Source: Kaistella sp. (GTDB taxonomy: Bacteria > Bacteroidota > Bacteroidia > Flavobacteriales > Weeksellaceae). From it: a DNA stretch of 64,000 nt. Location: assembly GCA_019459085.1 (NCBI GenBank), contig JAIBEW010000023.1, positions 81,799 through 145,798 on the forward strand, read 5' to 3'. The notes beneath the pieces were generated by a model. That model was given only the letters and a program-made list of their open reading frames with translations. It made no database searches and had not been told where the DNA came from. Each line of letters opens with the position of its first letter. Positions within the stretch are counted from its first letter, which is position 1. Below are positions 37,164-46,800 of this stretch, piece by piece. The translations under genes were made by a program, and so were the position numbers.

Positions 37164-38669
37164 CTAAAATCCTAAACCCAGAGTAAATCCTTTCACAGGG
37201 TTGGGATAATTAACTGCTGAACCTGTTGCACCGTTTGCGGTGTTTACAAGATATATTTTGGTTTCGCTTCCCACCGAAGCAACTAAATAAGCTTTCTGAC
37301 TGGTACTTCCGATATCAAAGCCATTTGCAGAAGTGATATTGATTCCGAGCGAACCCAATTCCATTAATGTTCCGTTGTTTGGCGGATTCTGTAAAAGCAG
37401 CTTGTCGGTATTATGGTCAATTACAAATAATGAAGTGGTGGCAGCTCCAGCAAAATTGTTGGAATAAGCCGCAGCTCCGACTGATGGGGTTCCTGGATTA
37501 AGCATTCCGTCGATAGCTGAGATCGTACCGTCAATTGGGTTTAAACGAAGGTTCTGCCCGGTGTTGCTTTCTACTCTGATCCGATCTACGGTTGGGTTAA
37601 AATCGAACCCAAAATCAGTTCCGCTTAATAACGTAGGCAGTTGCGCTCCTACCGCAGTTGCTGCACCTGTTGCTAAATTGATGGTATAAATTCGGCTTGA
37701 ATTTCCTAAAGCGTACAGTTGCCCATTGAGAGGTCTGAAATCAATTCCTAAAATCTGTTCCCCTGCCTGCAAACCGGTGATGGCTTTAGTAACCGGAGCT
37801 GGCTGTGTAGGATCGAAAATTTGCAAGGCGTTAGAGTTATCTATGGCATAAGCAACAGGATTGGTCGGAATGGCAAGATCGATTATTTTTTGTGATAACT
37901 TCCCGATGTTTGTTGTTTTACCGTTTGAGAGATCCAGCTTATAAAGAATATTTTCAGAACCTACAGTCGCTGCAAGTAGTGCCTTACTGTTGTCGGGGTT
38001 GATGTCGAATGCGGCCTGACCTGTAAAAGTGATTCCCAATGATCCCACTTCTACTAGAGTTCCATTATTTGGAGGGTCTTGTTTAAATAATTTTCCTGAA
38101 GTCGCATCCAGATCATATAAATTTGTTGATGTGGCTCCTGAAACGCTGTTGGTATAAGCAATCCCACTAACTGAAGGGTTTCCGGCGCCATTAATATTCA
38201 TATCTGTTGCGGCAACAGCTCCGGTTTCGGGATTTAACCTTAGGTTTTGTCCGGTATTGGTCACCAATCTTAAGCGGTCAACGGCTGGATTAAAATCAAT
38301 CGACGCAAAAGCTCCTGAAATTGCTGGGCTAAAAGCGGTGGTGTTTATTGTTCTTGCCGCAGCGGTAGAGATGTTGATCACATAAAATTTGCTGGCGTCT
38401 GAGATGGCATACAATTCTCCGGTGGCAGGTCTGAAATCGATGCTTAATAATTTTTCTCCCGAACCAATTCCCGTTACGGTAGTTTTGGAAATGAAGGTAG
38501 AGGGTAATTTTGCATTGAAAGAAACCAATTCATTGTTCGCCGTCAAACCATAGACCATAAGATCGGGTCCAATATTGGCTTGCTCCATAGGGTTCATGTC
38601 ATCGTCATTACACGACATTACTGTTGCGAAGGCAAATAAAGCCAAACACGTTTTAAGAATTTTTTTCAT
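37164..38669 (-). CDS. DUF4394 lipoprotein with two tandem domains
   Basis: The 501-residue protein has a lipoprotein signal peptide with lipobox ending at Cys20 (VMSC), then two DUF4394 domains (about 38-265 and 270-500). Each domain has the same order of motifs: LLSIDFRPATGELYAI, SIDFNPAVDRLRLVTNTGQN with NLRLNPETG, and PPNNGTLVEVGSLGI in the first, with close copies in the second. This suggests a beta-propeller-like surface protein of unknown function. It interrupts the usual tRNA-Thr to tuf junction and points against the cluster's direction. Confidence 0.85.
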   Translation of the reverse strand: MKKILKTCLALFAFATVMSCNDDDMNPMEQANIGPDLMVYGLTANNELVSFNAKLPSTFISKTTVTGIGSGEKLLSIDFRPATGELYAISDASKFYVINISTAAARTINTTAFSPAISGAFASIDFNPAVDRLRLVTNTGQNLRLNPETGAVAATDMNINGAGNPSVSGIAYTNSVSGATSTNLYDLDATSGKLFKQDPPNNGTLVEVGSLGITFTGQAAFDINPDNSKALLAATVGSENILYKLDLSNGKTTNIGKLSQKIIDLAIPTNPVAYAIDNSNALQIFDPTQPAPVTKAITGLQAGEQILGIDFRPLNGQLYALGNSSRIYTINLATGAATAVGAQLPTLLSGTDFGFDFNPTVDRIRVESNTGQNLRLNPIDGTISAIDGMLNPGTPSVGAAAYSNNFAGAATTSLFVIDHNTDKLLLQNPPNNGTLMELGSLGINITSANGFDIGSTSQKAYLVASVGSETKIYLVNTANGATGSAVNYPNPVKGFTLGLGF

Positions 38670-38926
38670 AATAGTTTATTTAATGGATAATACTATCTTC
38701 ATGTACGAGCGCGAATAATTTATAGTTTTAAAAAGGTTGTTTTTTTTAGTTTGATTTATTTTCATTAAATTTGCACTCGCATATTTTTATATTAAATAGT
38801 GCGCGAAGGCAATTGTGATTTGAATATTGAAACTTTTTTAAAGGAAAAAGATTTTTGATATTCAAAAAATGATTATATTTGCGCACCGAAAAATTAAATA
38901 ATAATAATAAATAAATAATTTAAATC
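38670..38926. promoter_or_regulatory. upstream region of tuf with two -7 boxes
   Basis: This spacer holds a TAAATTTG box at 38766-38773 followed by CACTCGCA, copying the tRNA-operon promoter, and a second box TATATTTG at 38874-38881. The second box has a TTG at 38855-38857, a 16-nt spacing that is shorter than ideal. The second box is the more likely tuf promoter and would give a leader of about 40 nt. Confidence 0.55.
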
Positions 38927-40114
38927 ATGGCAAAGGAAACGTTTAATCGTAACAAACCCCACTTGAACATTGGTACTATTGGTCACGTTGACCATGGTAA
39001 AACAACACTTACTGCAGCAATCAGTAAAGTATTATCTGATAAAGGATTCGGAACTGCAAGAGATTTCTCTTCTATCGACTCTGCACCGGAAGAAAAAGAA
39101 AGAGGTATTACTATCAATACTGCACACATTGAATATGAAACTGCAAACAGACATTACGCTCACGTAGACTGTCCAGGTCACGCCGATTATGTAAAGAACA
39201 TGGTTACAGGTGCTGCTCAAATGGACGGAGCTATTCTTGTAGTAGCTGCTACTGACGGACCAATGCCTCAAACAAGAGAGCACATCCTTCTTTGTCGTCA
39301 GGTAAATGTACCAAGAGTATTGGTATTCATGAACAAAGTAGATATGGTTGATGATGCTGAACTATTGGAATTGGTAGAACTTGAAGTGAGAGATCTTCTT
39401 TCTACTTATGACTATGATGGTGATAACTCTCCAGTTATTCAGGGTTCTGCTTTAGGAGCTTTGAACGGTGATCCAGCTTGGGTTGCTAAAATCGACGAAT
39501 TAATGGATGCTGTTGATACTTGGATCGAATTGCCGGTTAGAGATCAGGATAAACCATTCTTGATGCCAATTGAAGATGTATTCTCTATTACAGGTAGAGG
39601 TACTGTTGCAACTGGTAGAATTGAAGCTGGTGTAATTAATACAGGTGACGGTGTAGACATCGTAGGTATGGGTGATGAAAAATTAACATCAACTGTAACT
39701 GGAGTAGAGATGTTCAGAAAAATCCTTGACAGAGGTGAAGCTGGAGATAACGTTGGTATCCTTTTAAGAGGTATTGAAAAAACTGACATCAAAAGAGGTA
39801 TGGTAATCGCGAAAGCAGGTTCTGTAACTCCACACAAAAAATTCAGAGCTGAGGTTTATGTTCTTTCAAAAGAAGAAGGTGGACGTCACACTCCATTCCA
39901 CAACAAATACCGTCCTCAGTTCTATGTAAGAACTACTGACGTTACAGGTGAAATCTTCCTACCAGAAGGTGTAGAAATGGTAATGCCAGGAGATAACTTA
40001 ACAATTACTGTAGAATTGTTGCAGCCAATCGCTCTTAACGTAGGTCTTAGATTTGCGATCAGAGAAGGTGGTAGAACAGTTGGTGCAGGTCAGGTAACTG
40101 AAATCTTAGATTAA
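38927..40114 (+). CDS. tuf: elongation factor Tu
   Basis: EF-Tu delivers aminoacyl-tRNA to the ribosome. The 395 residues show the GTPase motifs [17 protein letters not shown] and NKVD, the effector loop region [13 protein letters not shown], then domains 2 and 3. Codon use is strongly biased, as expected for a very highly expressed gene. A terminator separates it from tRNA-Trp. Confidence 0.98.
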   Translation: MAKETFNRNKPHLNIGTIGHVDHGKTTLTAAISKVLSDKGFGTARDFSSIDSAPEEKERGITINTAHIEYETANRHYAHVDCPGHADYVKNMVTGAAQMDGAILVVAATDGPMPQTREHILLCRQVNVPRVLVFMNKVDMVDDAELLELVELEVRDLLSTYDYDGDNSPVIQGSALGALNGDPAWVAKIDELMDAVDTWIELPVRDQDKPFLMPIEDVFSITGRGTVATGRIEAGVINTGDGVDIVGMGDEKLTSTVTGVEMFRKILDRGEAGDNVGILLRGIEKTDIKRGMVIAKAGSVTPHKKFRAEVYVLSKEEGGRHTPFHNKYRPQFYVRTTDVTGEIFLPEGVEMVMPGDNLTITVELLQPIALNVGLRFAIREGGRTVGAGQVTEILD

Positions 40115-40132
40115 TTTCTAAACCAATATTAT

Positions 40133-40163
40133 AGTTCCGCAGGGAAACTTGCGGAACTTTTTT
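40133..40163 (+). terminator. intrinsic terminator after tuf
   Basis: 9-bp stem AGTTCCGCA/TGCGGAACT, 8-nt loop, then six T residues. It sits five nt before the tRNA-Trp gene, so read-through or a further start is needed for trnW-secE-nusG. Confidence 0.88.
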
Positions 40164-40167
40164 AACT

Positions 40168-40238
40168 ACGGGCATCGTCCAATGGTAGGATACCGGTCTC
40201 CAAAACCGTTGATCAGGGTTCGAATCCTTGTGCCCGTG
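40168..40238 (+). tRNA. tRNA-Trp (CCA)
   Basis: Acceptor stem ACGGGCA/TGCCCGT, anticodon loop CTCCAAA with anticodon CCA at 40200-40202, T-loop TTCGAAT and discriminator G. 71 nt. It is placed between tuf and secE, as is usual in Bacteroidota. Confidence 0.95.
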
Positions 40239-40250
40239 CAAATACAGATT

Positions 40251-40454
40251 ATGAGCTTAGTAGATTTTGTAAAAGGTTCTTATACCGAATTTAAAGATAA
40301 AGTGGAATGGCCAAAATGGCCGGAGCTGCAGTCTTCAACAATCGTTGTTACCGTGGCTACTATCATTTTATCTTTGTTTACGCTGGGTATAGATTCATTA
40401 TTCAGCAAATCAATTGCTAATATATTGTCCATTTTAATCGGACTGTTCAATTAA
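40251..40454 (+). CDS. secE: preprotein translocase subunit SecE
   Basis: This is the single-helix short form of SecE, 67 residues: an amphipathic segment with the conserved KVEWPKWPELQSSTIVV followed by one transmembrane helix (about 30-62). It stabilises SecY. The frame is open further upstream, but that stretch is the tRNA-Trp gene, so the ATG at 40251 is the start. Confidence 0.93.
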   Translation: MSLVDFVKGSYTEFKDKVEWPKWPELQSSTIVVTVATIILSLFTLGIDSLFSKSIANILSILIGLFN

Positions 40455-40468
40455 AATTATTTTCCAAC

Positions 40469-41011
40469 ATGAGTGATTTGAAATGGTATGTTCTGAAATC
40501 CATCAGCGGACAGGAAAATAAGGTGAAGACCTATATTGAGAACGAAATGAAACACCATGGTTTCGAAGATTTCGTGACTCAGGTAGTGATTCCTATGGAG
40601 AAGGTGATCCAGATGAGGAACGGTAAAAAAGTACCGAAAGAAAAGCCTTATTATCCTGGATATCTCATGGTGGAAGCAAACCTTGTAGGAGAAATCCCTC
40701 ACATTATCAAAAATATTCCAGGTGTTATCTCATTTTTAAGTTTAACCAAAGGAGGAGAGCCTGTTCCGATGCGTAAAGTTGAAGTGAACAGAATGCTCGG
40801 CAGAATGGATGAACTTTCTGAGTTCGCTACAGAAGCCATGATTCCGTTTGTTGTAGGTGAAAATGTAAAAGTAGTCGACGGTCCTTTCAACGGTTTCAAC
40901 GGTACAATCGAGAAAATCCAGGAAGACAAAAAGAAAATCGAAGTTTCAGTAATGATTTTCGGAAGAAAGACTCCTATGGAACTCAGCTTTATGCAGGTAG
41001 AAAAAGTTTAA
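40469..41011 (+). CDS. nusG: transcription termination/antitermination protein NusG
   Basis: NusG couples RNA polymerase with Rho or the ribosome. The 180 residues start MSDLKWYVLKSISGQENKVK (NGN domain) and end with the KOW domain (VGENVKVVDGPFNGFNGTIEKI). It follows secE after 14 nt. Confidence 0.97.
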   Translation: MSDLKWYVLKSISGQENKVKTYIENEMKHHGFEDFVTQVVIPMEKVIQMRNGKKVPKEKPYYPGYLMVEANLVGEIPHIIKNIPGVISFLSLTKGGEPVPMRKVEVNRMLGRMDELSEFATEAMIPFVVGENVKVVDGPFNGFNGTIEKIQEDKKKIEVSVMIFGRKTPMELSFMQVEKV

Positions 41012-41030
41012 TAACTTTTCAAACATATTC

Positions 41031-41058
41031 AAAAGACCGCTTAACAGAGCGGTCTTTT
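41031..41058 (+). terminator. intrinsic terminator after nusG
   Basis: 10-bp stem AAAAGACCGC/GCGGTCTTTT with an 8-nt loop; the T run is short and forms part of the stem. Confidence 0.78.
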
Positions 41059-41110
41059 GTGTTTCTGAAACTTTTTCTGAAAATTCTTTCTACAAATCAG
41101 CATATTACGC

Positions 41111-41140
41111 TTGCACAATTAAAAAAAAATCTTAATTTTG
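41111..41140 (+). promoter_or_regulatory. promoter of the rplKAJL operon
   Basis: TTG at 41111-41113, 19-nt spacer, TAATTTTG at 41133-41140: a complete match to the Bacteroidota pattern. The transcript would have a leader of about 90 nt before rplK. Confidence 0.78.
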
Positions 41141-41155
41141 CAGTCCGAAATGTAT

Positions 41156-41178
41156 AGCTGTTAGGTGAGACAGCAGCT
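41156..41178 (+). promoter_or_regulatory. hairpin in the rplK leader, candidate autoregulatory site
   Basis: AGCTG (41156-41160) pairs with CAGCT (41174-41178), or GCTGT (41157-41161) with ACAGC (41170-41174). The loop contains TAGGTGAG. In other bacteria L1 represses the L11-L1 operon through its leader RNA; assigning that role here is a guess. Confidence 0.3.
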
Positions 41179-41235
41179 TACAGATTTATAAATGCTTCCA
41201 CATTCATAAATTTCTTAATTTTTTAAAAAACAAAA

Positions 41236-41679
41236 ATGGCTAAAAAAGTCTTTAAAATGGTTAAACTCCAGGTAAAAGGAGGGGCAGCAAACCCTTCTCC
41301 ACCGGTAGGTCCAGCATTGGGTTCTGCAGGTGTGAATATCATGGAGTTTTGTAAACAATTTAACGGAAGAACTCAGGACAAGCCTGGACAAGTTTTACCT
41401 GTAGTAATTACAGTATACGAAGACAAATCTTTTGAATTCGTTATCAAAACACCTCCCGCTGCTATCCAGTTACTGGAAGCTTCGAAAGTGAAGAAAGGTT
41501 CAGGCGAACCAAACAGAGCTAAAGTAGGTGCAGTAACTTGGGCACAAGTTCAGAAAATTGCAGAAGATAAAATGACAGACCTTAATTGCTTTACGGTAGA
41601 TTCTGCTGTAACAATGATCGCAGGAACTGCAAGATCTATGGGATTGAGAGTAACAGGAACTAAACCAACTAACGCTTAA
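41236..41679 (+). CDS. rplK: 50S ribosomal protein L11
   Basis: The 147-residue protein shows the L11 N-terminal [22 protein letters not shown] and the C-terminal RNA-binding domain, with [19 protein letters not shown]. It forms the GTPase-associated centre with 23S rRNA. First gene of rplKAJL. Confidence 0.98.
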   Translation: MAKKVFKMVKLQVKGGAANPSPPVGPALGSAGVNIMEFCKQFNGRTQDKPGQVLPVVITVYEDKSFEFVIKTPPAAIQLLEASKVKKGSGEPNRAKVGAVTWAQVQKIAEDKMTDLNCFTVDSAVTMIAGTARSMGLRVTGTKPTNA

Positions 41680-41690
41680 AACTAATAGAA

Positions 41691-42383
41691 ATGGCAAAAT
41701 TAACGAAAAAGCAAAAGGAAGCTTTAAGCAAACTGGAAAAAAACAAAATTTATAACCTTGACGAAGCTTCGGCTTTGGTTAAAGAAGTGAACTTTGCAAA
41801 ATTTGACGCTTCTGTAGATATCGCTGTTAGATTGGGTGTAGATCCAAGAAAAGCAAACCAAATGGTAAGAGGTGTAGTATCTCTTCCGCACGGTACCGGT
41901 AAAGATGTAAAGGTTTTAGCGCTTGTAACTCCTGATAAGGAAGCAGAAGCTAAAGAAGCCGGTGCAGATTACGTAGGTCTTGACGAATACTTACAAAAAA
42001 TAAAAGAAGGTTGGACGGATGTTGACGTGATCGTTACCATGCCTGCAGTAATGGGTAAATTAGGCCCGTTAGGTAGAGTATTGGGACCGAGAGGTTTGAT
42101 GCCGAATCCAAAATCCGGAACGGTAACCATGGATATTGGTAAAGCGGTAGCGGAAGTGAAAGCAGGTAAAATTGATTTCAAAGTAGACAAATACGGTATT
42201 ATTCACGCAGGAATCGGTAAAGTATCTTTTGATGCTGCCAAAATCCGCGAGAATGCTGCTGAACTGATCCAGACATTGGTTAAAATGAAACCTACAGCTT
42301 CCAAAGGAACCTATGTAAAAAGCATTTATATGTCTTCTACAATGAGTCCGGGTATTGCTATTGATACTAAATCTGTAAACTAA
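41691..42383 (+). CDS. rplA: 50S ribosomal protein L1
   Basis: The 230-residue protein has the L1 motifs [23 protein letters not shown] (read in two pieces) and [20 protein letters not shown]1 forms the mobile stalk and is commonly an autoregulator of this operon. 11 nt after rplK. Confidence 0.98.
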   Translation: MAKLTKKQKEALSKLEKNKIYNLDEASALVKEVNFAKFDASVDIAVRLGVDPRKANQMVRGVVSLPHGTGKDVKVLALVTPDKEAEAKEAGADYVGLDEYLQKIKEGWTDVDVIVTMPAVMGKLGPLGRVLGPRGLMPNPKSGTVTMDIGKAVAEVKAGKIDFKVDKYGIIHAGIGKVSFDAAKIRENAAELIQTLVKMKPTASKGTYVKSIYMSSTMSPGIAIDTKSVN

Positions 42384-42396
42384 AATCTGTAACACA

Positions 42397-42999
42397 ATGA
42401 CAAAAGAAGATAAAGTATTAGTAATACAAGAAATAAAAGGAATGTTACAGGACGCGAAAGTGGTTTATGTAGCAAATCTTGAAGGAATGAATGCTGCTGC
42501 GACTTCAGATTTCAGAAGACAGGCGTTCAAACAGAACATCAGCCTTAAAGTGGTAAAAAACACCCTTCTGCAGAAAGCAATGGAGCAGATGGAAGGCGTA
42601 GATTACTCTGAAATGTTCCCAACTTTCAAAGGAAACACTGCTTTAATGATCGCTGAAACAGCAAACGCTCCGGCAAAACTGATCCAGACTTTCAGAAAAA
42701 AAGAAGTAGTACCTGCCCTTAAATCAGCTTACTTACAGGAAACTTTCTATGTAGGTGATGAAAATTTGGCAGCTCTCGTGAGCATCAAGTCACGCGAAGA
42801 AATGATCGGAGAAATCATCGGATTGCTTCAGTCACCAATTCAAAGAGTTGTTTCTGCACTTCAGAACAAACCTGAAGCAGGAGAGGCTGCAGCCGAAGAA
42901 GCTGCACCTGCCGCTGAAGAAGTGAAAGCAGAAGAAACTCCGGCTGCAGAAGCGGCTCCAGAAGCAGGCACTGAAGCCGATGCACCAAGTGCAGAATAA
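42397..42999 (+). CDS. rplJ: 50S ribosomal protein L10 with acidic tail
   Basis: The conserved L10 core runs to about residue 165 (TKEDKVLVIQEIKGMLQDA, KVVKNTLLQKAME). The remaining 35 or so residues form an Ala/Glu/Pro-rich tail (EAAAEEAAPAAEEVKAEETP). L10 anchors L7/L12 dimers. The tail is low-complexity and probably disordered. Confidence 0.96.
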   Translation: MTKEDKVLVIQEIKGMLQDAKVVYVANLEGMNAAATSDFRRQAFKQNISLKVVKNTLLQKAMEQMEGVDYSEMFPTFKGNTALMIAETANAPAKLIQTFRKKEVVPALKSAYLQETFYVGDENLAALVSIKSREEMIGEIIGLLQSPIQRVVSALQNKPEAGEAAAEEAAPAAEEVKAEETPAAEAAPEAGTEADAPSAE

Positions 43000-43052
43000 T
43001 TATACTCAAAAAAAACAACAATAAATCGTTCAACAATTAAAACATTATTAAA

Positions 43053-43421
43053 ATGTCAGATTTAAAAAACTTAGCGGAAACGCTTGTTAACTTAACAGTT
43101 AAAGACGTAAATGAATTAGCAACTATCCTGAAGGATGAGTACGGAATCGAGCCAGCTGCTGCTGCTGTAGTTATGTCTGCAGGTGGTGGTGCTGAAGCTG
43201 CTGAAGAAAAAACAGAATTCGATGTAATCCTTAAAGCTGCAGGAGCTTCTAAATTAGCTGTTGTTAAATTGGTAAAAGATTTAACAGGTGCAGGTCTTAA
43301 AGAAGCGAAAGATATGGTAGATGGTGCTCCAACTGCTATTAAATCAGGAATTTCTAAAGACGAAGCTGAAGCTTTGAAAAAACAATTAGAAGAAGCTGGT
43401 GCTGAAGTAGAATTGAAATAA
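43053..43421 (+). CDS. rplL: 50S ribosomal protein L7/L12
   Basis: The 122-residue protein has the N-terminal dimerisation domain, an Ala/Gly-rich hinge (about 35-50) and the C-terminal domain with [21 protein letters not shown] and [15 protein letters not shown] terminator follows and rpoB has its own promoter. Confidence 0.98.
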   Translation: MSDLKNLAETLVNLTVKDVNELATILKDEYGIEPAAAAVVMSAGGGAEAAEEKTEFDVILKAAGASKLAVVKLVKDLTGAGLKEAKDMVDGAPTAIKSGISKDEAEALKKQLEEAGAEVELK

Positions 43422-43443
43422 TTCTCTTTTCATCCTCAATTAT

Positions 43444-43470
43444 AAATCCGCATTTATGCGGATTTTTTTG
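43444..43470 (+). terminator. intrinsic terminator after rplL
   Basis: 9-bp stem AAATCCGCA/TGCGGATTT with a TTTA loop and a T run. Confidence 0.88.
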
Positions 43471-43507
43471 TTCGAATATGAGCGGAAGAACTGAAATGCG
43501 TTTTATC

Positions 43508-43538
43508 TTGTTTCTTTCAATGAATTTTCGTACTTTTG
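43508..43538 (+). promoter_or_regulatory. promoter of rpoBC
   Basis: TTG at 43508-43510, a 20-nt spacer and TACTTTTG at 43531-43538. It predicts a transcript start near 43544, about 315 nt before rpoB. Confidence 0.7.
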
Positions 43539-43543
43539 CAGTC

Positions 43544-43859
43544 CTTTTGGCGCTAACCATTTGTATATAAACCAGTAAAATATTGTAAATCAGCTTTTTC
43601 GTTAACTCGGAAAAGATTTCGTGTTTCTGTTTATACCATCTTTTTAGCTCCGGAAATCCAAAAAATGTTTTGCACTACTCCGTGAAAAGATATACCGGCG
43701 TTGCAGTTAGAAATTAGAATCAAGAATCGAGTACAAAGAATCAAGTCTAATTCTGTTAGCGCCGAACCTCACAGTCATTCTTTTACTCTTACTCTTCTTC
43801 GGTTTCTGATATTTTTTAAAAATCAAAATATTTTTTAACCCTCATTCCTATTTTTTTTT
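43544..43859 (+). promoter_or_regulatory. long structured leader of rpoB
   Basis: The leader contains a perfect 9-bp inverted repeat, GGCGCTAAC at 43549-43557 and GTTAGCGCC at 43755-43763, enclosing about 200 nt. Inside, ATCTTTT (43638-43644) can pair with AAAAGAT either at 43611-43617 or at 43685-43691. A 7-nt periodic array lies at 43706-43754. No open frame of note is present. It may be a regulatory RNA for RNA polymerase synthesis; this is an inference. Confidence 0.45.
43706..43754 (+). repeat. heptad-periodic array upstream of rpoB
   Basis: Seven consecutive 7-mers: gttagaa, attagaa, tcaagaa, tcgagta, caaagaa, tcaagtc, taattct. The shared positions are an A-rich core with G at position 5. 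Confidence 0.55.
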
Positions 43860-46800
43860 ATGAGTAAATCTAAAGCAGTCGCTAAAACTCAGGGAACCGA
43901 AAGGATTAATTTCTCCACTGCAAAGGGAAAAATTATCACCCCTGACTTTTTGGACATTCAGATCCAATCTTTCAAAGATTTCTTCCAGTTGGATACCCTT
44001 CCGGAACAGAGAGTACACGAAGCTCTTTACAAAACCTTTGAAGAAAATTTTCCGATTACAGATTCCCGAAACCAGTTCGTTCTTGAGTTTCTTGATTATC
44101 TGGTTGATTCGCCACGTTACTCCATCAACGAGTGTGTGGAAAGAGGTCTTACCTATTCAGTTCCGCTGAAAGCAAGACTTAAACTGTACTGTACAGATCC
44201 GGAGCACGAAGATTTCCAGACCGTGATTCAGGACGTTTATTTAGGACCAGTTCCTTATATGACACCTTCCGGTTCGTTCATCATCAATGGTGCTGAAAGG
44301 GTTATTGTAACTCAGCTTCACCGTTCCCCTGGTGTGTTTTTCGGACAGACGTATCACGCCAACGGAACCAAACTGTATTATTCCAGAATTATCCCTTTCA
44401 AAGGGTCTTGGATGGAATTTACAACCGACATCAATAACGTCATGTATGCGTACATCGACCGTAAGAAAAAATTACCTTTAACAACTTTACTGAGAGCCAT
44501 CGGCTTCGAATCTGATAAAGACATCCTTCAGATCTTCGACCTTGCGGAAGAAGTAAAAGTTTCAAAAGCTGCTTTGAAGAAAGTGGAAGGAAGAACTTTG
44601 GCTGCGAGAGTTCTGAACACGTGGTTCGAGGATTTCGTGGATGAAGATACGGGTGAAGTGGTTTCTATCGAAAGAAATGAGATTATTTTAGACAGAGAAA
44701 CCATTCTTGAAAAAGAACATCTGGATTTAATTCTTGATGCAGGAGTAAAATCAATCCTTATTCACAAAGAAAATTCCAACGAATTCTCGATCATCCAGAA
44801 TACATTACAGAAAGATCCGACCAACTCCGAAAAAGAGGCGGTTGAATATATTTACCGTCAGTTGCGTAACGCAGATCCACCCGATGAAGAAACGGCAAGA
44901 GGAATTATTGAAAAATTATTCTTCTCCGAGCAGCGTTATTCATTAGGAGAAGTTGGTAGATACCGATTAAATAAAAAATTAGGTTTAAATATTCCTGAAA
45001 AAACGGAAGTTTTAACCAAAGAAGACATCATTTCCATCGTTCGTCATTTGATCGAATTGGTTAATTCCAAAGCGGAAGTTGATGATATTGATCACTTGTC
45101 AAACAGAAGAATCAAGACGGTTGGTGAGCAGCTTTCAGGACAGTTCGGTGTAGGTCTTTCGAGAATTGCACGAACCATCCGTGAGCGAATGAATGTTCGT
45201 GACAATGAAATCTTTACACCGATTGACCTGGTAAATGCGAAGACTTTAACATCAGTAATCAACTCATTCTTTGGTACCAACCAGCTTTCTCAGTTCATGG
45301 ACCAAACCAACCCACTATCAGAAATCACGCACAAGCGTCGTCTTTCTGCCCTGGGACCTGGTGGTTTATCGAGAGAAAGAGCAGGTTTCGAGGTACGTGA
45401 CGTTCACCATACCCATTATGGCCGTATATGTCCGATCGAAACTCCTGAGGGACCAAACATTGGTTTGATCTCTTCATTGGGAATTTATGCAAAAATCAAC
45501 AACTTAGGATTTATCGAAACCCCTTACCGTAAGGTAGACAGCGGGAAAGTTGATTTGAAATCAGCCCCAATTTATCTGAACGCTGAAGATGAGGAAGATA
45601 AAATCATTGCACAGGCCAACGTTGAGCTTGCTGACGATGGTAAATTCTTAACTGAACGTATCATCGCCAGACTGGATGGAGATTATCCGGTAGTGGAGCC
45701 GAATCAGGTTGACCTGATTGATGTGGCACCAAACCAGATTTCCGGTATCTCAGCTTCACTGATTCCTTTCCTGGAGCATGATGATGCAAACCGTGCGTTG
45801 ATGGGATCCAACATGATGCGTCAGGCAGTTCCTTTGTTGATGCCGGAAGCACCTATCGTAGGAACCGGTCTTGAAAAGCAGGTAGCGAGAGATTCACGTA
45901 TCCTCATCAATGCTGAAGGCAATGGTGTTGTGGAATATGTTGATGCAGATAAAATTACCATTAAGTATGAAAGAAGCGACGACGATGATCTGGTATCATT
46001 CGAATCTGCGACTAAAACATATAAACTGACGAAATTCCGTAAAACCAACCAAAGCACAACCATTACTTTGAGACCTAACGTAAGAGTGGGAGATAAGGTG
46101 CATTTGGGTCAGGTTCTTTGCGACGGGTATGCTACAGAAAACGGCGAACTGGCCATCGGTAGAAACCTTGTAGTAGCCTTTATGCCTTGGAAAGGGTATA
46201 ACTTTGAGGATGCGATCGTAATTAACGAAAAAGTAGTTCGTGAAGACTGGTTTACTTCTATTCACGTTGATGAATATTCACTGGAAGTTCGTGATACCAA
46301 ATTGGGTATTGAAGAACTGACGGCTGATATTCCTAACGTTTCTGAAGAGGCTACGAAAGACCTTGATGAAAACGGAATGGTGAGAATCGGTGCGGAAATC
46401 AAACCGGGAGACATCATGATCGGTAAGATCACGCCGAAAGGTGAATCTGATCCGACTCCGGAAGAGAAATTATTGAGAGCCATCTTCGGTGATAAAGCTG
46501 GTGACGTAAAAGATGCTTCCTTGAAAGCCGATTCTTCATTAAGAGGGGTTGTGATCAATAAAAAACTTTTCTCCAGAAATATCAAAGACAAAAAGAAAAG
46601 AAGCGAAGAGAAACTGAAACTTGAAGAAATCGAAAACACCTACAAAGTGAAATTCGACGAATTGAGAAACACGCTTCTTGAAAAACTCAACACTTTAGTG
46701 AACGGTAAGACTTCCCAGGGCGTACAGAATGACCTTGAAGAAGAAATCATCGGAAAAGGCGTGAAATTCACGACCAAATTATTACAGAGTGTTGAAGATT

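Noticed and set aside
40149..40250. Upstream extension of secE
   Set aside because: This stretch encodes tRNA-Trp; the SecE protein starts at 40251.
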